DNA from: a virus
Strand: one strand, 5' to 3'
IMG/VR virus record: IMGVR_UViG_3300036790_000208
Location: 1 to 51,386 of that record
Length of the DNA stretch: 51,386 nt
Of this stretch, positions 24,082-31,603 are shown piece after piece. The stretch's first letter is position 1, and each line of letters starts with the position of its first letter. The notes under the pieces are model-generated. The model ran no database searches, was not told the DNA's origin, and saw nothing but the letters and a program-made list of their open reading frames with translations. The position numbers and the translations under genes were made by a program.

Positions 24082-25549
24082 TCCCGGCCCCGTTCCTGGA
24101 CGACTCCAGGGCCAGCTGAAGCGACAGCTCGCCGGCGAACTCCGCCGCGGCCCGCCGCGCCGCCGACGCCACCGGCGCCGGCCGCGTCCCGTTCCCGCCG
24201 TCACCCGGCGACGTCGATCCCGTCGGCAGCCGCGGCGTAGTCGGCGGCAGCGGGGCCGCGGTTATCCCCGGCGGCGTCTGCGGGAGCATGTGCTGCACGT
24301 TCCCGGCCGGCAGCGGCGGCGGTGTCGCCGAGGGCTTCAGCAGCGACACGTCGCCGGCGCCGACCGCCGCGACCGCCGACATCGGCTCGTAGCCCGCCTG
24401 GTGGTAGGCCAGCAGCGCCTGAGCGCGGATCAGGGAGACCTGCGCCCGGACCTGCTCGCCCTCCTGCAGCGCCGCGATAGCGCCGGTGTCGTACCACAGC
24501 TGCGCCCCGCCCGGGGAGGTCACGACCGGGCCGTCCAGCGCCGCGCACAGCGTCTTCCACAGCGGCCGCAGCGTCAGGTCCGCGAACCGGCGGATCACGT
24601 CTTCGTAGCTCTTGCCCGCGCCCTTGATCGACTCCAGGCCGATCAGCATCGCGGGGACCCCGGACGGGGCGAGGATCCGCTGCACGCCGTCGACGGAGAC
24701 GTTGCTGAAGTCCATCTGGGACAGGCTGTTGCCCGCCAGCGTCAGGTCGGCGCCCTGGTCCAGGATCAGGGTCTTGCCCGCGTTGTCCGCGCCGCCGTAC
24801 CGGGCCGCCATCCTCGCGGTGAGGCTGTCGATCGTCGCGGGCTGGAGCTTCTGCGCGTACTTGATGACGATGTTGGGCGTCGCGTTGTTCTGCAGGTACC
24901 TGACCTTGTAGCGGGTCATCGCGTCGTCGGCCTGGACGTCCCGCATCACCGGGGTCAGCCAGCTCATCCCCCGGAAGTCCGCCGCCGGGTCGGGGATCGG
25001 GTGCCAGTGCGCGACCTCGGCCGCCGGGACCATGAACGGGGCGCCGTGGCCCGTGATGCCCTGCGGCGGCTGGTGCCAGAAGCCGACCTTCCGCCGGTAG
25101 CTGCCGCCGCCGTCCACCGGGACCAGCTCGGAGACGATCGTGACCCAGTCCGGCCGCAGCCGCACCAGGTAGTCCTCCTCCGGCGGGTTCCACACGTACG
25201 CGTTGCCGGCCAGGGAGCCGTCTTGCTCCATCCGGGCGATCAGCTCGCCCGACGTCGACCCAGGGCCGAACGGGTGCTCAAGGACCGCCAGCGACTGGTT
25301 GCCGTACAGGTGCTTGTCAGCCAGGGCCTGGAACTGGAACTGCGCCTCGGCGAGCAGCATCATCCGCACCAGGATCGCGGAGAACACCGGGGAGTCTGAC
25401 CCGTTGACCTGCTGCGCCCAGCCCGCCAGCTGCGGCAGCACCGCCTCCCGGTCCGGGGAGCCGTAGCTGCTGGTCAGGACCGCCGCGCCGCTGGCCTGCC
25501 CCTCCCAGTAGCCCGCGTCCCGGCGTATCAGCCGGTCAAGCAGCCTCAC
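24074..25549 (-). CDS. Portal protein, HK97 type
   Basis: 491 aa. Recognisable portal blocks are LLAEAQFQFQ, GNAYVWNPPEED, AEVAHWHPIPDPAADFRGMS, KVRYLQNNATPNIVIKY and ILAPSGVPAMLIGLESIKGA. The C-terminal ~80 residues are Pro-rich and variable. Adjacent to protease and capsid genes. Confidence 0.93.
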   Translation of the reverse strand: MRLLDRLIRRDAGYWEGQASGAAVLTSSYGSPDREAVLPQLAGWAQQVNGSDSPVFSAILVRMMLLAEAQFQFQALADKHLYGNQSLAVLEHPFGPGSTSGELIARMEQDGSLAGNAYVWNPPEEDYLVRLRPDWVTIVSELVPVDGGGSYRRKVGFWHQPPQGITGHGAPFMVPAAEVAHWHPIPDPAADFRGMSWLTPVMRDVQADDAMTRYKVRYLQNNATPNIVIKYAQKLQPATIDSLTARMAARYGGADNAGKTLILDQGADLTLAGNSLSQMDFSNVSVDGVQRILAPSGVPAMLIGLESIKGAGKSYEDVIRRFADLTLRPLWKTLCAALDGPVVTSPGGAQLWYDTGAIAALQEGEQVRAQVSLIRAQALLAYHQAGYEPMSAVAAVGAGDVSLLKPSATPPPLPAGNVQHMLPQTPPGITAAPLPPTTPRLPTGSTSPGDGGNGTRPAPVASAARRAAAEFAGELSLQLALESSRNGAGSG

Positions 25550-25785
25550 CGGGTGATCTCCCCCGGCGCCTCGATGACTTCCGCGCTGGCGCCCGAGTCG
25601 AGCACCAGGACCTGGATAGCCTTATTCAGTTTCAGCCGGACGCGCACGGCCTCGGTGATCTGGTCGAGCTGCGCCTGGTTAATCGGGCCGGGGAACCGGA
25701 TCACCAGCGCGTCGCCGGGACGCAGCGTCAGCCGCTCGACGGCCGTGATCTCGGGAAGGGCGGCGTCCGCCGAAAGGTCGCTCAC
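25546..25785 (-). CDS. Hypothetical protein beside portal (79 aa)
   Basis: ATGA-coupled on both sides. Contains ERLTLRPGDALVIRFPGPIN and a helix-strand end (LNKAIQVLVLDSGA). Conserved-looking partner of actinophage portal genes; function unknown. Confidence 0.7.
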   Translation of the reverse strand: MSDLSADAALPEITAVERLTLRPGDALVIRFPGPINQAQLDQITEAVRVRLKLNKAIQVLVLDSGASAEVIEAPGEITR

Positions 25786-26000
25786 GCCGCGCCCCGCGCC
25801 CGGTCGAGGATGCTCGCCACCGTCGGGACCTCGTGCACAGACGGCCGCGCACGGTCCCCGTCATCGCGCAGCAGCGCGTACACGCCCGTCGCGAGGCTGT
25901 CGAAGATGACCGCACCGCCCAGCGCGGGCAAGCCGATCAGCGCAGCGCCGCCCAGCACCCCGGCCAGGGAGAGCAGCAGCAGGACAACGGACAGGCGCAT
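25782..26000 (-). CDS. Small membrane protein (72 aa)
   Basis: Start behind AAGGGGAG. One long or two short hydrophobic segments (LSVVLLLLSLAGVLGGAALIG, LGGAVIFDSLATGVYALL), then a polar tail. Function unknown. Confidence 0.65.
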   Translation of the reverse strand: MRLSVVLLLLSLAGVLGGAALIGLPALGGAVIFDSLATGVYALLRDDGDRARPSVHEVPTVASILDRARGAA

Positions 26001-26148
26001 GTCATCTCCCCTTGCTAACGTGGACGGCAGCTGGCGGAAAGGCAGGGCGCTACTGCGGGCGCCCGTACAGGCCCCCTATCCAGACGCAGGGGGGATGACT
26101 TTCCGGCGGCCAGAGAGGTCCGATTGCGCATCGGAGTCTCGCCAGCGC

Positions 26149-26178
26149 ACCGCCCGGTCGTGTGACGTTCCGGGCGGT
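26149..26178 (-). terminator. Hairpin downstream of terminase nuclease gene
   Basis: Perfect 9-bp stem ACCGCCCGG / CCGGGCGGT with a 12-base loop, 11 bases beyond the stop at 26189. No U-run. The surrounding 188 bases (26001-26188) hold no convincing gene. Likely attenuator or processing site between packaging and head genes. Confidence 0.5.
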
Positions 26179-26188
26179 GTTCGGTTTC

Positions 26189-26695
26189 TCAGATCTCCCA
26201 GACGCCCGGCGTGGCCAGTTCCTCCCAGCGCAGGAACGCCCAGACGGCCAGCGTCGCCGCCACCAGCGGCGACTGGTCGACCGCCACCTTCGGGTCCCAC
26301 GCCTGCGCGCCCGCCAGGTCGCGCTGCTGGGCTGCCCGCACCGCAGCGGTAAGCGGCGGCTGGTCCAGGTGCTCAAGGCCCCCGTCGTTCACCAGGTCCA
26401 GGAAAGCGCCGTGCGCCACCGCGACGTCCTCCGCCGACGGAAGCACCGCGACGATCCCCGCCGTCTTCAGCGGCTCCACCAGCGTCCCCGACTGCGCCTT
26501 CGCGTTCACCACCACGGCGACCGGGTCATGCTTGGCGTACAGCTCAGCCAGGGCCGCCACGACGCCTCGCGGGTGAGCGTAGAACGGCGACAGGTCGACC
26601 AGCACCTTCCCGGCCTGGCTGCGGCCTGCCGCGACCACCGACGCGACCTTCCGGTCCTCGCTGATGGCCACGCCGAAGGCGACTTCTCCGCTCAC
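26189..26695 (-). CDS. Terminase large subunit, separate nuclease-domain polypeptide
   Basis: 168 aa from GTG 26695, overlapping (GTGA) the previous stop. The text follows the C-terminal nuclease half of actinophage TerL: VAFGVAISEDRKVASVVAAG, DPVAVVVNAKAQSGTLVEPL, SAEDVAVAHGAF, HLDQPPLTAAV and VDQSPLVAATLAVWAF. Two positions that I remember as Asp in relatives (GVD, VVD) read Ala and Asn. The ATPase half is a separate gene at 26877. Confidence 0.8.
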   Translation of the reverse strand: MSGEVAFGVAISEDRKVASVVAAGRSQAGKVLVDLSPFYAHPRGVVAALAELYAKHDPVAVVVNAKAQSGTLVEPLKTAGIVAVLPSAEDVAVAHGAFLDLVNDGGLEHLDQPPLTAAVRAAQQRDLAGAQAWDPKVAVDQSPLVAATLAVWAFLRWEELATPGVWEI

Positions 26696-26880
26696 AGGGG
26701 AACTCCGTACTTCCGCAGGTAGTGCGCCCGCTCGGCTTCCTTGCGGTGCCGGTACGTGAACGAGGGCAGCCAGTCCAGCCAGCAGCTAACGCCGTCGTGG
26801 CATGCGCGGTGCCACAGGCGCCCGGAAAGCTTCTCCAGCTTCCACCACGCCTCGGCGCGGACGCCCAGCCACTCGCTCAC
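26692..26880 (-). CDS. 62-aa protein interposed in split terminase
   Basis: GTG 26880 overlaps the ATPase stop, and its own stop overlaps the nuclease start (both GTGA). Trp-rich and basic: VRAEAWWKLEKLSGRLWHRA and CHDGVSCWLDW; ends AERAHYLRKYGVPL. Not recognised. Its place between the two terminase halves suggests an assembly or regulatory partner. Confidence 0.65.
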   Translation of the reverse strand: MSEWLGVRAEAWWKLEKLSGRLWHRACHDGVSCWLDWLPSFTYRHRKEAERAHYLRKYGVPL

Positions 26881-27800
26881 AGCAGGCCGCCCTGCGCCGC
26901 CGACGCGCCCCACGCGTCCTCGCCGATTACTCCCCAACCGGGCTTGGCGACCTCCGGCCATTGGCAACCGTAGGCCCGGCGAAACTCGCTCAAATCCATT
27001 AGCCCGAGGTCCGTCGCCACCGTCTCCTCGCTCACCGTGATGCCTAGCGCCGGCATCCGCCGCCGCCACGTCACCGGGTCCGCCGGGTCCTCGTCGTCGG
27101 CGAACGAGTAGCCGACGTAGCAGCCGCCCTCCGTCACGCCCATCTCAGCGCGCGCCCGGCCGTCCTCCACCTTCCCCCGGAAGTACGAGGACTTCTCCGT
27201 GCCCGCCGCCGACACCACCCACAGCTGCGCGTCCCGCGTCATCATCGCCGGGCGCATCGCCTGCTCCAGGTGGTCGTCCTGCTGCGCCCACGCCTCGTCG
27301 ATCACGCCCAGGTCCAGGTTGTCACCGTGACCGCTGGTCTGCGTGTTGCTGACCAGGCCCAGCAGCGACCCGTTCGCGAACACCAGCGCCTCGCTGCCCG
27401 AGCCCTTGCGGATGCCGATCAGCGGCGCCAGCTTGCTCGCCTGGATCCGCGGCCACCACACGTCAAGCAGCCGGTGCCGCGCGTCGAGCCGCGTCTGCGC
27501 CGTGTACGCGATCTGCGTCCCCGGCCGCCGCAGCCCACGCGCGATCATCATCGACAGCAGGTCAACGCTCTTGCCCTGCTGCCGCATCACCTCCAGCACC
27601 ACCTGCCGGTAAGCGAAGCGGCCGTCCGGCTTCAGCTCCGTCGCGACCGCGTTCACCTCGTGCTGCCACGGCATCAGGCCCAGGCCGGCCGACGTGCGGA
27701 ACTTGAGCAGCTCCGCCGTACGCGCGATCCCGTCAGTCAGGTTCGCCCGGCCCGGCGTCGCCGGGGTCGCGAACCTGGGCTTGCAAGGCGTCGAGTTCAC
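26877..27800 (-). CDS. Terminase large subunit, separate ATPase-domain polypeptide
   Basis: 307 aa from GTG 27800 behind AAAGGA. Q motif region MPWQHEVNAVATEL; Walker A VVLEVMRQQGKSVDLL; Walker B DLGVIDEAWAQQDD; coupling motif LWVVSAAGTEKSSYF. It ends just where the nuclease domain normally begins (PEVAKPGWGVIGEDAW). It drives DNA into proheads through the portal. Confidence 0.9.
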   Translation of the reverse strand: MNSTPCKPRFATPATPGRANLTDGIARTAELLKFRTSAGLGLMPWQHEVNAVATELKPDGRFAYRQVVLEVMRQQGKSVDLLSMMIARGLRRPGTQIAYTAQTRLDARHRLLDVWWPRIQASKLAPLIGIRKGSGSEALVFANGSLLGLVSNTQTSGHGDNLDLGVIDEAWAQQDDHLEQAMRPAMMTRDAQLWVVSAAGTEKSSYFRGKVEDGRARAEMGVTEGGCYVGYSFADDEDPADPVTWRRRMPALGITVSEETVATDLGLMDLSEFRRAYGCQWPEVAKPGWGVIGEDAWGASAAQGGLL

Positions 27801-27813
27801 TACGGTGTCCTTT

Positions 27814-28020
27814 ATGGAACAAGTCCACGTAACTAAGCCCGCGCTCGCGACTTACCAGAACCCGGTGATCGCCTGGCACAACGAGGCGCACCCGGCCGCG
27901 TTGCCGGAAACTGACCCGCCGCCGGACCCGTTCCAGGTGACGCGCAGCGAGATCGTCATCCGGACAGAAGCCGCCACCGTGCACATCTGGTATGCCCTTA
28001 TCCCCGCAGTCCGCGCCTAG
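27814..28020 (+). CDS. Plus-strand 68-aa gene in packaging operon
   Basis: ATG 27814 is only 13 bases from the divergent terminase start. There is no Shine-Dalgarno, but TACGGT (27801-27806) lies seven bases upstream, fitting a leaderless transcript. Third positions are G/C rich. Acidic with a beta end (SEIVIRTEAATVHIWYALI). Its stop shares CTAG with the opposing gene. Family not recognised; probably a lysogen-expressed accessory gene. Confidence 0.6.
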   Translation: MEQVHVTKPALATYQNPVIAWHNEAHPAALPETDPPPDPFQVTRSEIVIRTEAATVHIWYALIPAVRA

Positions 28021-28394
28021 GCCTGCAAGGCACTGAACAGTCCGGTGAGGTCGGCATCCGCGTCCGCCTTGCCCTTCGGCATCAGCTCGGCCAGCGTCTT
28101 GCGCAGTTCCGCGCCCAGGATCGCGTTCGACGGGTCAGCACGGTGCGCCTCCGCCATCCGGGCGGCCAGCGCGCGCATCTCCGCCGCCGCGTCGAACTCC
28201 GGCGGCTTAGGCGCGGGAGCGGGCAGCGGCACGGACGCGATCCGCGCGAACGTTTCCCCGGCGCGCGTCGCCGGGCACCTCCGGCACAGCGAGTGATCGC
28301 CCGCCTTGTGCATCCGCGAGCGGCGGGCGCGGAGGGCCTCCGAATCCGCCAAGGTCACCTCACCAGCCGGGTCATCGGGCCGCAGATGCCGCAA
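28017..28394 (-). CDS. Candidate terminase small subunit (125 aa)
   Basis: HKAGDHSLCRRC gives a His/Cys metal-type element at about 30-41. The C-terminal half is helical (AEMRALAARMAEAHRADPSN, LRKTLAELMPKG), reminiscent of actinophage small-terminase C-termini. Assigned by position before TerL; no certain motif. Confidence 0.45.
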   Translation of the reverse strand: MRHLRPDDPAGEVTLADSEALRARRSRMHKAGDHSLCRRCPATRAGETFARIASVPLPAPAPKPPEFDAAAEMRALAARMAEAHRADPSNAILGAELRKTLAELMPKGKADADADLTGLFSALQA

Positions 28395-28609
28395 GACGCC
28401 GATGAGACGTTCATGATGGACATGTGCTGGCAGCGGAACGTGGACGTTCCGCCGGGCATTTCGAAATCAGCCACGGTCGCCCTGTCGAATGCCCCCAGCA
28501 GCGCATCGCGGTTCATTCGCTGGAACCGGCGCATAAAGATCGCGTAGCTGCCGAAAAGGATGCCGAAGGCCAGGAAGGTCACTAGCGGGAGCCAGACGTC
28601 GATGCTCAC
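28355..28609 (-). CDS. Small membrane protein (84 aa)
   Basis: N-terminal membrane segment VWLPLVTFLAFGILFGSYAI, basic loop, then FRCQHMSIMNVSSASCGICG, a possible Cys/His site. Overlaps the next gene by 40 bases. Function unknown. Confidence 0.55.
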   Translation of the reverse strand: MSIDVWLPLVTFLAFGILFGSYAIFMRRFQRMNRDALLGAFDRATVADFEMPGGTSTFRCQHMSIMNVSSASCGICGPMTRLVR

Positions 28610-28722
28610 TGAAAATCACCCTCCGTCACGTGACACGGGACTGGTCAATATAGGTTCAAGGCTGCGGAGTCGGGGGCGAGACGGATCTTCGGTCCGCGAT
28701 TCGACCGCCGCATATCTGCGCA

Positions 28723-28893
28723 GGTCAGCGCACTAGATCGGCGGTCAGTCGCGGGTGGTCGATCAGCCTGCGGGTGGTCACTGATGACCATGACGGGTGG
28801 TCACCGTTGACCGTGGTCACTGCCGGTGACCACCTGCCGTGCCTGACCGCCTGCCGTCGCGTGCCGCGTGCCACTGCGAGCGCAGGTAGGTCA
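28723..28893. repeat. Array of ten GGTCA/TGACC pentamers with nested palindromes
   Basis: GGTCA occurs at 28723, 28743, 28776, 28799, 28815 and 28889, and TGACC at 28785, 28808, 28827 and 28844. They form inverted pairs: TGGTCA-ctga-TGACCA (28775-28790), and an 11-bp perfect arm pair GGTGGTCACCG (28796-28806) / CGGTGACCACC (28824-28834). CGGGTGGTC is repeated at 28752, 28771 and 28794. This fills the intergenic DNA between HNH and the terminase cluster, so a packaging site (cos/pac) or multi-operator control region is likely. Confidence 0.7.
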
Positions 28894-28900
28894 GCGCCAG

Positions 28901-29221
28901 CTACCAGCGCCGCGCCTGCTGCCACTGCCGCGCCAGCCCGCGCATCCGGTTGGCCGTGCGCGCCCCGTCGGCCCGGTTGCAGGACCTGTGCGCCAGGCCG
29001 GGCAGGTAACCGCTCCGGTCAGGCTTGTGCGGCAGGTCCACGAAGCGCCGCACCATCGACGGCGGCCACAGGATCGGCTGCCCGCAGTGCGCGCACATGT
29101 CGCCCGGCCGGTACAAGCGCAGCCTGCGCTCGCGCTCAGCCTGGTGGCTGCGGCCGTAGCCGCGCTGCGTGGTCGTGCCCTTGCGCGCGTACCGCTGGTA
29201 AGCGCGTCGGCTGGGTGCCAT
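28901..29221 (-). CDS. HNH endonuclease, terminase-associated type
   Basis: 106 aa from ATG 29221 (GTG 29233 also possible). GTTTQRGYGRSHQAERERRL, CAHCGQPI, then VDLPHKPDRSGYLPGLAHRS and CNRADGA form a standard small HNH domain. Such genes next to terminase are usual in cos-packaging phages, where they assist DNA cleavage. Confidence 0.85.
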   Translation of the reverse strand: MAPSRRAYQRYARKGTTTQRGYGRSHQAERERRLRLYRPGDMCAHCGQPILWPPSMVRRFVDLPHKPDRSGYLPGLAHRSCNRADGARTANRMRGLARQWQQARRW

Positions 29222-29450
29222 CAGTCGGGCCACTCGGCGACGGCCACTTCTCGCCCCGGTACTGCACCGCCGACTGGTGAAGGCGGCACGGGCAGTACGG
29301 GTGCGTCCGGTCGGTTGACAGGCCGTGCGGGCACTGTGACGCCGACCGCGGCGGAGGGGACGCGAAGCGCCGCGACGGAGGGGGCATGAGGCACCCGAGG
29401 ACGGCGCCGGCGGGGATGATCAGCAGGATCAGCAGCGACCACCAGCCCAT
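29136..29450 (-). CDS. Membrane protein with Cys motif (104 aa)
   Basis: ATG 29450 overlaps the upstream stop (TAATG). Hydrophobic start MGWWSLLILLIIPAGAVLGC, then SQCPHGLSTDRTHPYCPC, a likely metal site. The last ~28 codons overlap the HNH gene in another frame. Not recognised. Confidence 0.55.
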   Translation of the reverse strand: MGWWSLLILLIIPAGAVLGCLMPPPSRRFASPPPRSASQCPHGLSTDRTHPYCPCRLHQSAVQYRGEKWPSPSGPTDGTQPTRLPAVRAQGHDHAARLRPQPPG

Positions 29451-29731
29451 TAGCCGTCTAGTTCCCGCGTGATGCGGTCGATCTGCCCGCGCAGCCACGT
29501 CTCGTCGCCGTCGTCGCCGCTGCCTTCGAGGACGCCGATGACGTGGCCGACGATGTCGTCGGCGCCGAGGTCGACGGCGTGATGGTGCTTGAGGGCGTTG
29601 ACGAGCGTGCCGGCGAGGTTGTACCGCTTGGTGCGCTTGGCGAGCAGCGCCATGTAGGCGAGCCGTCGCGTCTCGTCGAGGTCGGTCGCCCTGGCGTCGT
29701 CGATCGCGGGCTTGCCGTTGTTCTCAGTCAT
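29450..29731 (-). CDS. Hypothetical helical protein (93 aa)
   Basis: Acidic helices (DETRRLAYMALLAKRTKRYN, DIVGHVIGVLEG). First gene after the promoter at 29.8 kb. Role unknown. Confidence 0.65.
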   Translation of the reverse strand: MTENNGKPAIDDARATDLDETRRLAYMALLAKRTKRYNLAGTLVNALKHHHAVDLGADDIVGHVIGVLEGSGDDGDETWLRGQIDRITRELDG

Positions 29732-29798
29732 CTGTGCCGTCCCGTGTCAGGCGTGAATGACGAAGCCGGGCGGTTCCCTGGGGACACGTCCGGCTACT

Positions 29799-29827
29799 GT
29801 ATGCCTCGCATAATGGCACATTGTCAA
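29799..29827 (-). promoter_or_regulatory. Candidate late promoter, leftward
   Basis: On the minus strand TTGACA (29827-29822) is followed after 17 bases by GCATAC (29804-29799). The -35 is perfect, the -10 weak. It stands at the border between the early operon and the packaging/structural operon. Confidence 0.5.
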
Positions 29828-29835
29828 TGGCTTGT

Positions 29836-30135
29836 TCAAGTACCACCTGTAACAGGGGTGGTTGAGCGGTCACGGATCAGCGTCACCGTGCCGCCCTTCA
29901 CGTGGCACATGATCCCGCCGGGCAGCGTGAGCATGGCCCGCAGCGCCTCGTCCGCGAGCCGGGCGCCAACCGTCACGTCGGTCCGCATCCAGTCATCCCA
30001 CGGGCGCGAGTAGTACGACAGGGGCCACGACTCGACCTTGGCCGGGCGTCCCCGAGTACGGCCGAAACGGGCGGCGAGGAGAGCCTCAAGCGCGTCCTCG
30101 TTGGCCTGCTTCGAGGTGAGTGCCTCTTCACTCAT
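29836..30135 (-). CDS. Hypothetical protein (99 aa)
   Basis: ATG 30135 overlaps the HTH gene stop (ATGA). Basic block FGRTRGRPAKVESW, then SRPWDDWMRTDVTVGARLAD and a beta end with TVTLIRDRS. Last gene of the early operon. Not recognised. Confidence 0.6.
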   Translation of the reverse strand: MSEEALTSKQANEDALEALLAARFGRTRGRPAKVESWPLSYYSRPWDDWMRTDVTVGARLADEALRAMLTLPGGIMCHVKGGTVTLIRDRSTTPVTGGT

Positions 30136-30356
30136 GGCCTGGATTCTCCCTCGGTTGCGTACTTGCCTGCCAGGTGCGCGGCCGTGCGCCCGGCGTGCCG
30201 CTGCTCGTAGGACTGCTGCGCGTCGGCGAGCGAGTAGCGGGCTGGCCTGGTGCCGGCTCGCCGCCAGCGGTCTTCCGCTGCCCAGCGGCGCGCGGTGCGC
30301 GGGTGGACGCAGTAGATCTTCGCGAGGTCGGCGAGCGGCAGGTAAGGCGCCGGCAT
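30132..30356 (-). CDS. Small HTH DNA-binding protein (74 aa)
   Basis: LADLAKIYCVHPRTARRWAA is a helix-turn-helix of excisionase/MerR type; the remainder is basic. Possible late-gene regulator, given its place just upstream of the early/late border. Confidence 0.65.
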   Translation of the reverse strand: MPAPYLPLADLAKIYCVHPRTARRWAAEDRWRRAGTRPARYSLADAQQSYEQRHAGRTAAHLAGKYATEGESRP

Positions 30357-30359
30357 CGA

Positions 30360-30554
30360 TCACCAGATCACCTGGTTCCGCGCCCATCCGGTGCCCTGGC
30401 AGGCGCTGCACGGGTGCCACTGGCCGTCGCAGCGCGGGTCGCAGCACTGAATCGGGTCGTCGCACTCCATCGCCCACCAGTCACCGCCACAGTACGAGCA
30501 GCGCTCATCGTCGTACTCATCGCCGTCGTACGGGTCATCGTCGATGTCGACCAT
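30360..30554 (-). CDS. Acidic zinc-ribbon protein (64 aa)
   Basis: Asp-rich start (DIDDDPYDGDEYDDE), then several Cys pairs: CSYCGG, CCDPRCDG and CSACQGTGW. Resembles DnaJ-type zinc ribbon (CxxCxGxG). Function unknown. Confidence 0.6.
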   Translation of the reverse strand: MVDIDDDPYDGDEYDDERCSYCGGDWWAMECDDPIQCCDPRCDGQWHPCSACQGTGWARNQVIW

Positions 30555-30556
30555 GG

Positions 30557-30709
30557 TCACTCGCAGGTGCACGGGCAGTGAAAGCGCCCGTAGTCATCCT
30601 CGCCACACTGCGCTGGGACACAGCCCGCCATGGTGCAGCATGTGCAGCTGTCGCACATCTCGTCTCCGGCACTGTCCGGGTAGGCCAGGCCGCCACCAGC
30701 TTCGCTCAT
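30557..30709 (-). CDS. Cysteine-rich microprotein (50 aa, 9 Cys)
   Basis: ATG 30709 overlaps the hydrolase stop. The second half reads MCDSCTCCTMAGCVPAQC... and FHCPCTCE: nine cysteines in about 33 residues. Metallothionein-like metal binding is possible; no family recognised. Confidence 0.6.
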   Translation of the reverse strand: MSEAGGGLAYPDSAGDEMCDSCTCCTMAGCVPAQCGEDDYGRFHCPCTCE

Positions 30710-31254
30710 CACGCCTCCAGCTTCACGTTCCAGCCGCGCTCCATGATCAGCGCGCACCAGTCGGCCGGCTCGCAGTCGCGGTCAGGCACCTGCGGGCACT
30801 CCCACCCGTACAGCCGGTACAGGAACGCGGCGAAGCTGCTGCACACCACGTGACCGGGCACAACCCCGCCGACCGTCGAGCTGAACAGGTCGCCCATGCG
30901 GAACGCGCGCAGCGTGTCGTCGGTGATCGCCTCCCAGTCGTAGGCGGTGCCGAGCATGTGCTGCGCCTCGGCGGCGACCTGAGCCCGCACAGCGTCCGTG
31001 CGGCCCGGCTGCGCGCAGTTGTCCAGCGTGTACGGGCTGGCCGCGTAGCCGCGCAGGTCGGCCCAGCCGACGCCGCCCGGCTTGCCCTCCAGGCCCCACG
31101 GGACGTCGCCCTGCCAGTGATGGAAAATTGCGACGTGGTTTTCCATGCCGGGCTTGCCGGACAGCTCCTCGCCGACGCGGATCAGCCCGGCGGCCACGCC
31201 GTCGCCGCGGACGGCGAGGACGTCACCCGGCTTGAGGATCGCTTGCAGGTTCAT
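30709..31254 (-). CDS. Permuted NlpC/P60 (YiiX/papain-like) hydrolase
   Basis: 181 aa from ATG 31254. LKPGDVLAVRGDGVAAGLIR, the His in MENHVAIFHHW (about 40) and then the Cys in GHVVCSSFAAFLYRLYGW follow the permuted His-before-Cys order of YiiX-type proteins. These cleave amide or thioester bonds. It lies among early genes, so lysis is less likely than modification of a host target. Confidence 0.65.
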   Translation of the reverse strand: MNLQAILKPGDVLAVRGDGVAAGLIRVGEELSGKPGMENHVAIFHHWQGDVPWGLEGKPGGVGWADLRGYAASPYTLDNCAQPGRTDAVRAQVAAEAQHMLGTAYDWEAITDDTLRAFRMGDLFSSTVGGVVPGHVVCSSFAAFLYRLYGWECPQVPDRDCEPADWCALIMERGWNVKLEA

Positions 31255-31258
31255 CGTG

Positions 31259-31603
31259 TTATCTCTCCTGTCCGGTCCACGGGAGCACGAGGCCGTCGCC
31301 CGCGCGCCGTGGCACGACGTGGATGTGCAGGTGGAACACGGTCTGCGTGGCATCGCGGCCGGCCGACGTGATGAAGTTGGCCGCGCCCAGGTTCATCTGG
31401 TTGGCCAGGTAGCCGGCGAACCGGAGCGCGCGGCCGGCAGCGGAAGGTGACTCAAGGGCGTTCGACACGTGCTTGGTCGGCACGACGAGGAAGTGACCGG
31501 GCGTGACCAGGCTGAGCGGCTGGAAGGCCACGTTGGCGTCGTCGTCGTAGTAGTCGTACTCGCCGCGCTTGATGCGCCCGCAGAACACGCAGTCCGCGTT
31601 CAC
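31259..31603 (-). CDS. HIT-family nucleotide hydrolase
   Basis: 114 aa from GTG 31603, overlapping the RyR stop. CVFCGRIKRGEY is the zinc start, PGHFLVVPTKHV the substrate loop, and VFHLHIHVVPR the histidine triad. HIT enzymes hydrolyse dinucleoside polyphosphates or nucleoside phosphoramidates. Rare in phages; its coupling to a RyR-domain protein and a DNA methylase suggests nucleotide-signal handling or counter-defence (inference). Confidence 0.9.
   Translation of the reverse strand: MNADCVFCGRIKRGEYDYYDDDANVAFQPLSLVTPGHFLVVPTKHVSNALESPSAAGRALRFAGYLANQMNLGAANFITSAGRDATQTVFHLHIHVVPRRAGDGLVLPWTGQER

Noticed and set aside
26189-27800. Sequencing frameshifts in one terminase gene
   Set aside because: Both breaks have clean GTGA stop/start overlaps and the middle frame encodes an unrelated complete 62-aa protein; two errors would be needed. 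Only reads could exclude it fully.
28640-28710. tRNA-like stretch
   Set aside because: A GGTTCAA box is present but no acceptor stem or cloverleaf can be drawn on either strand.
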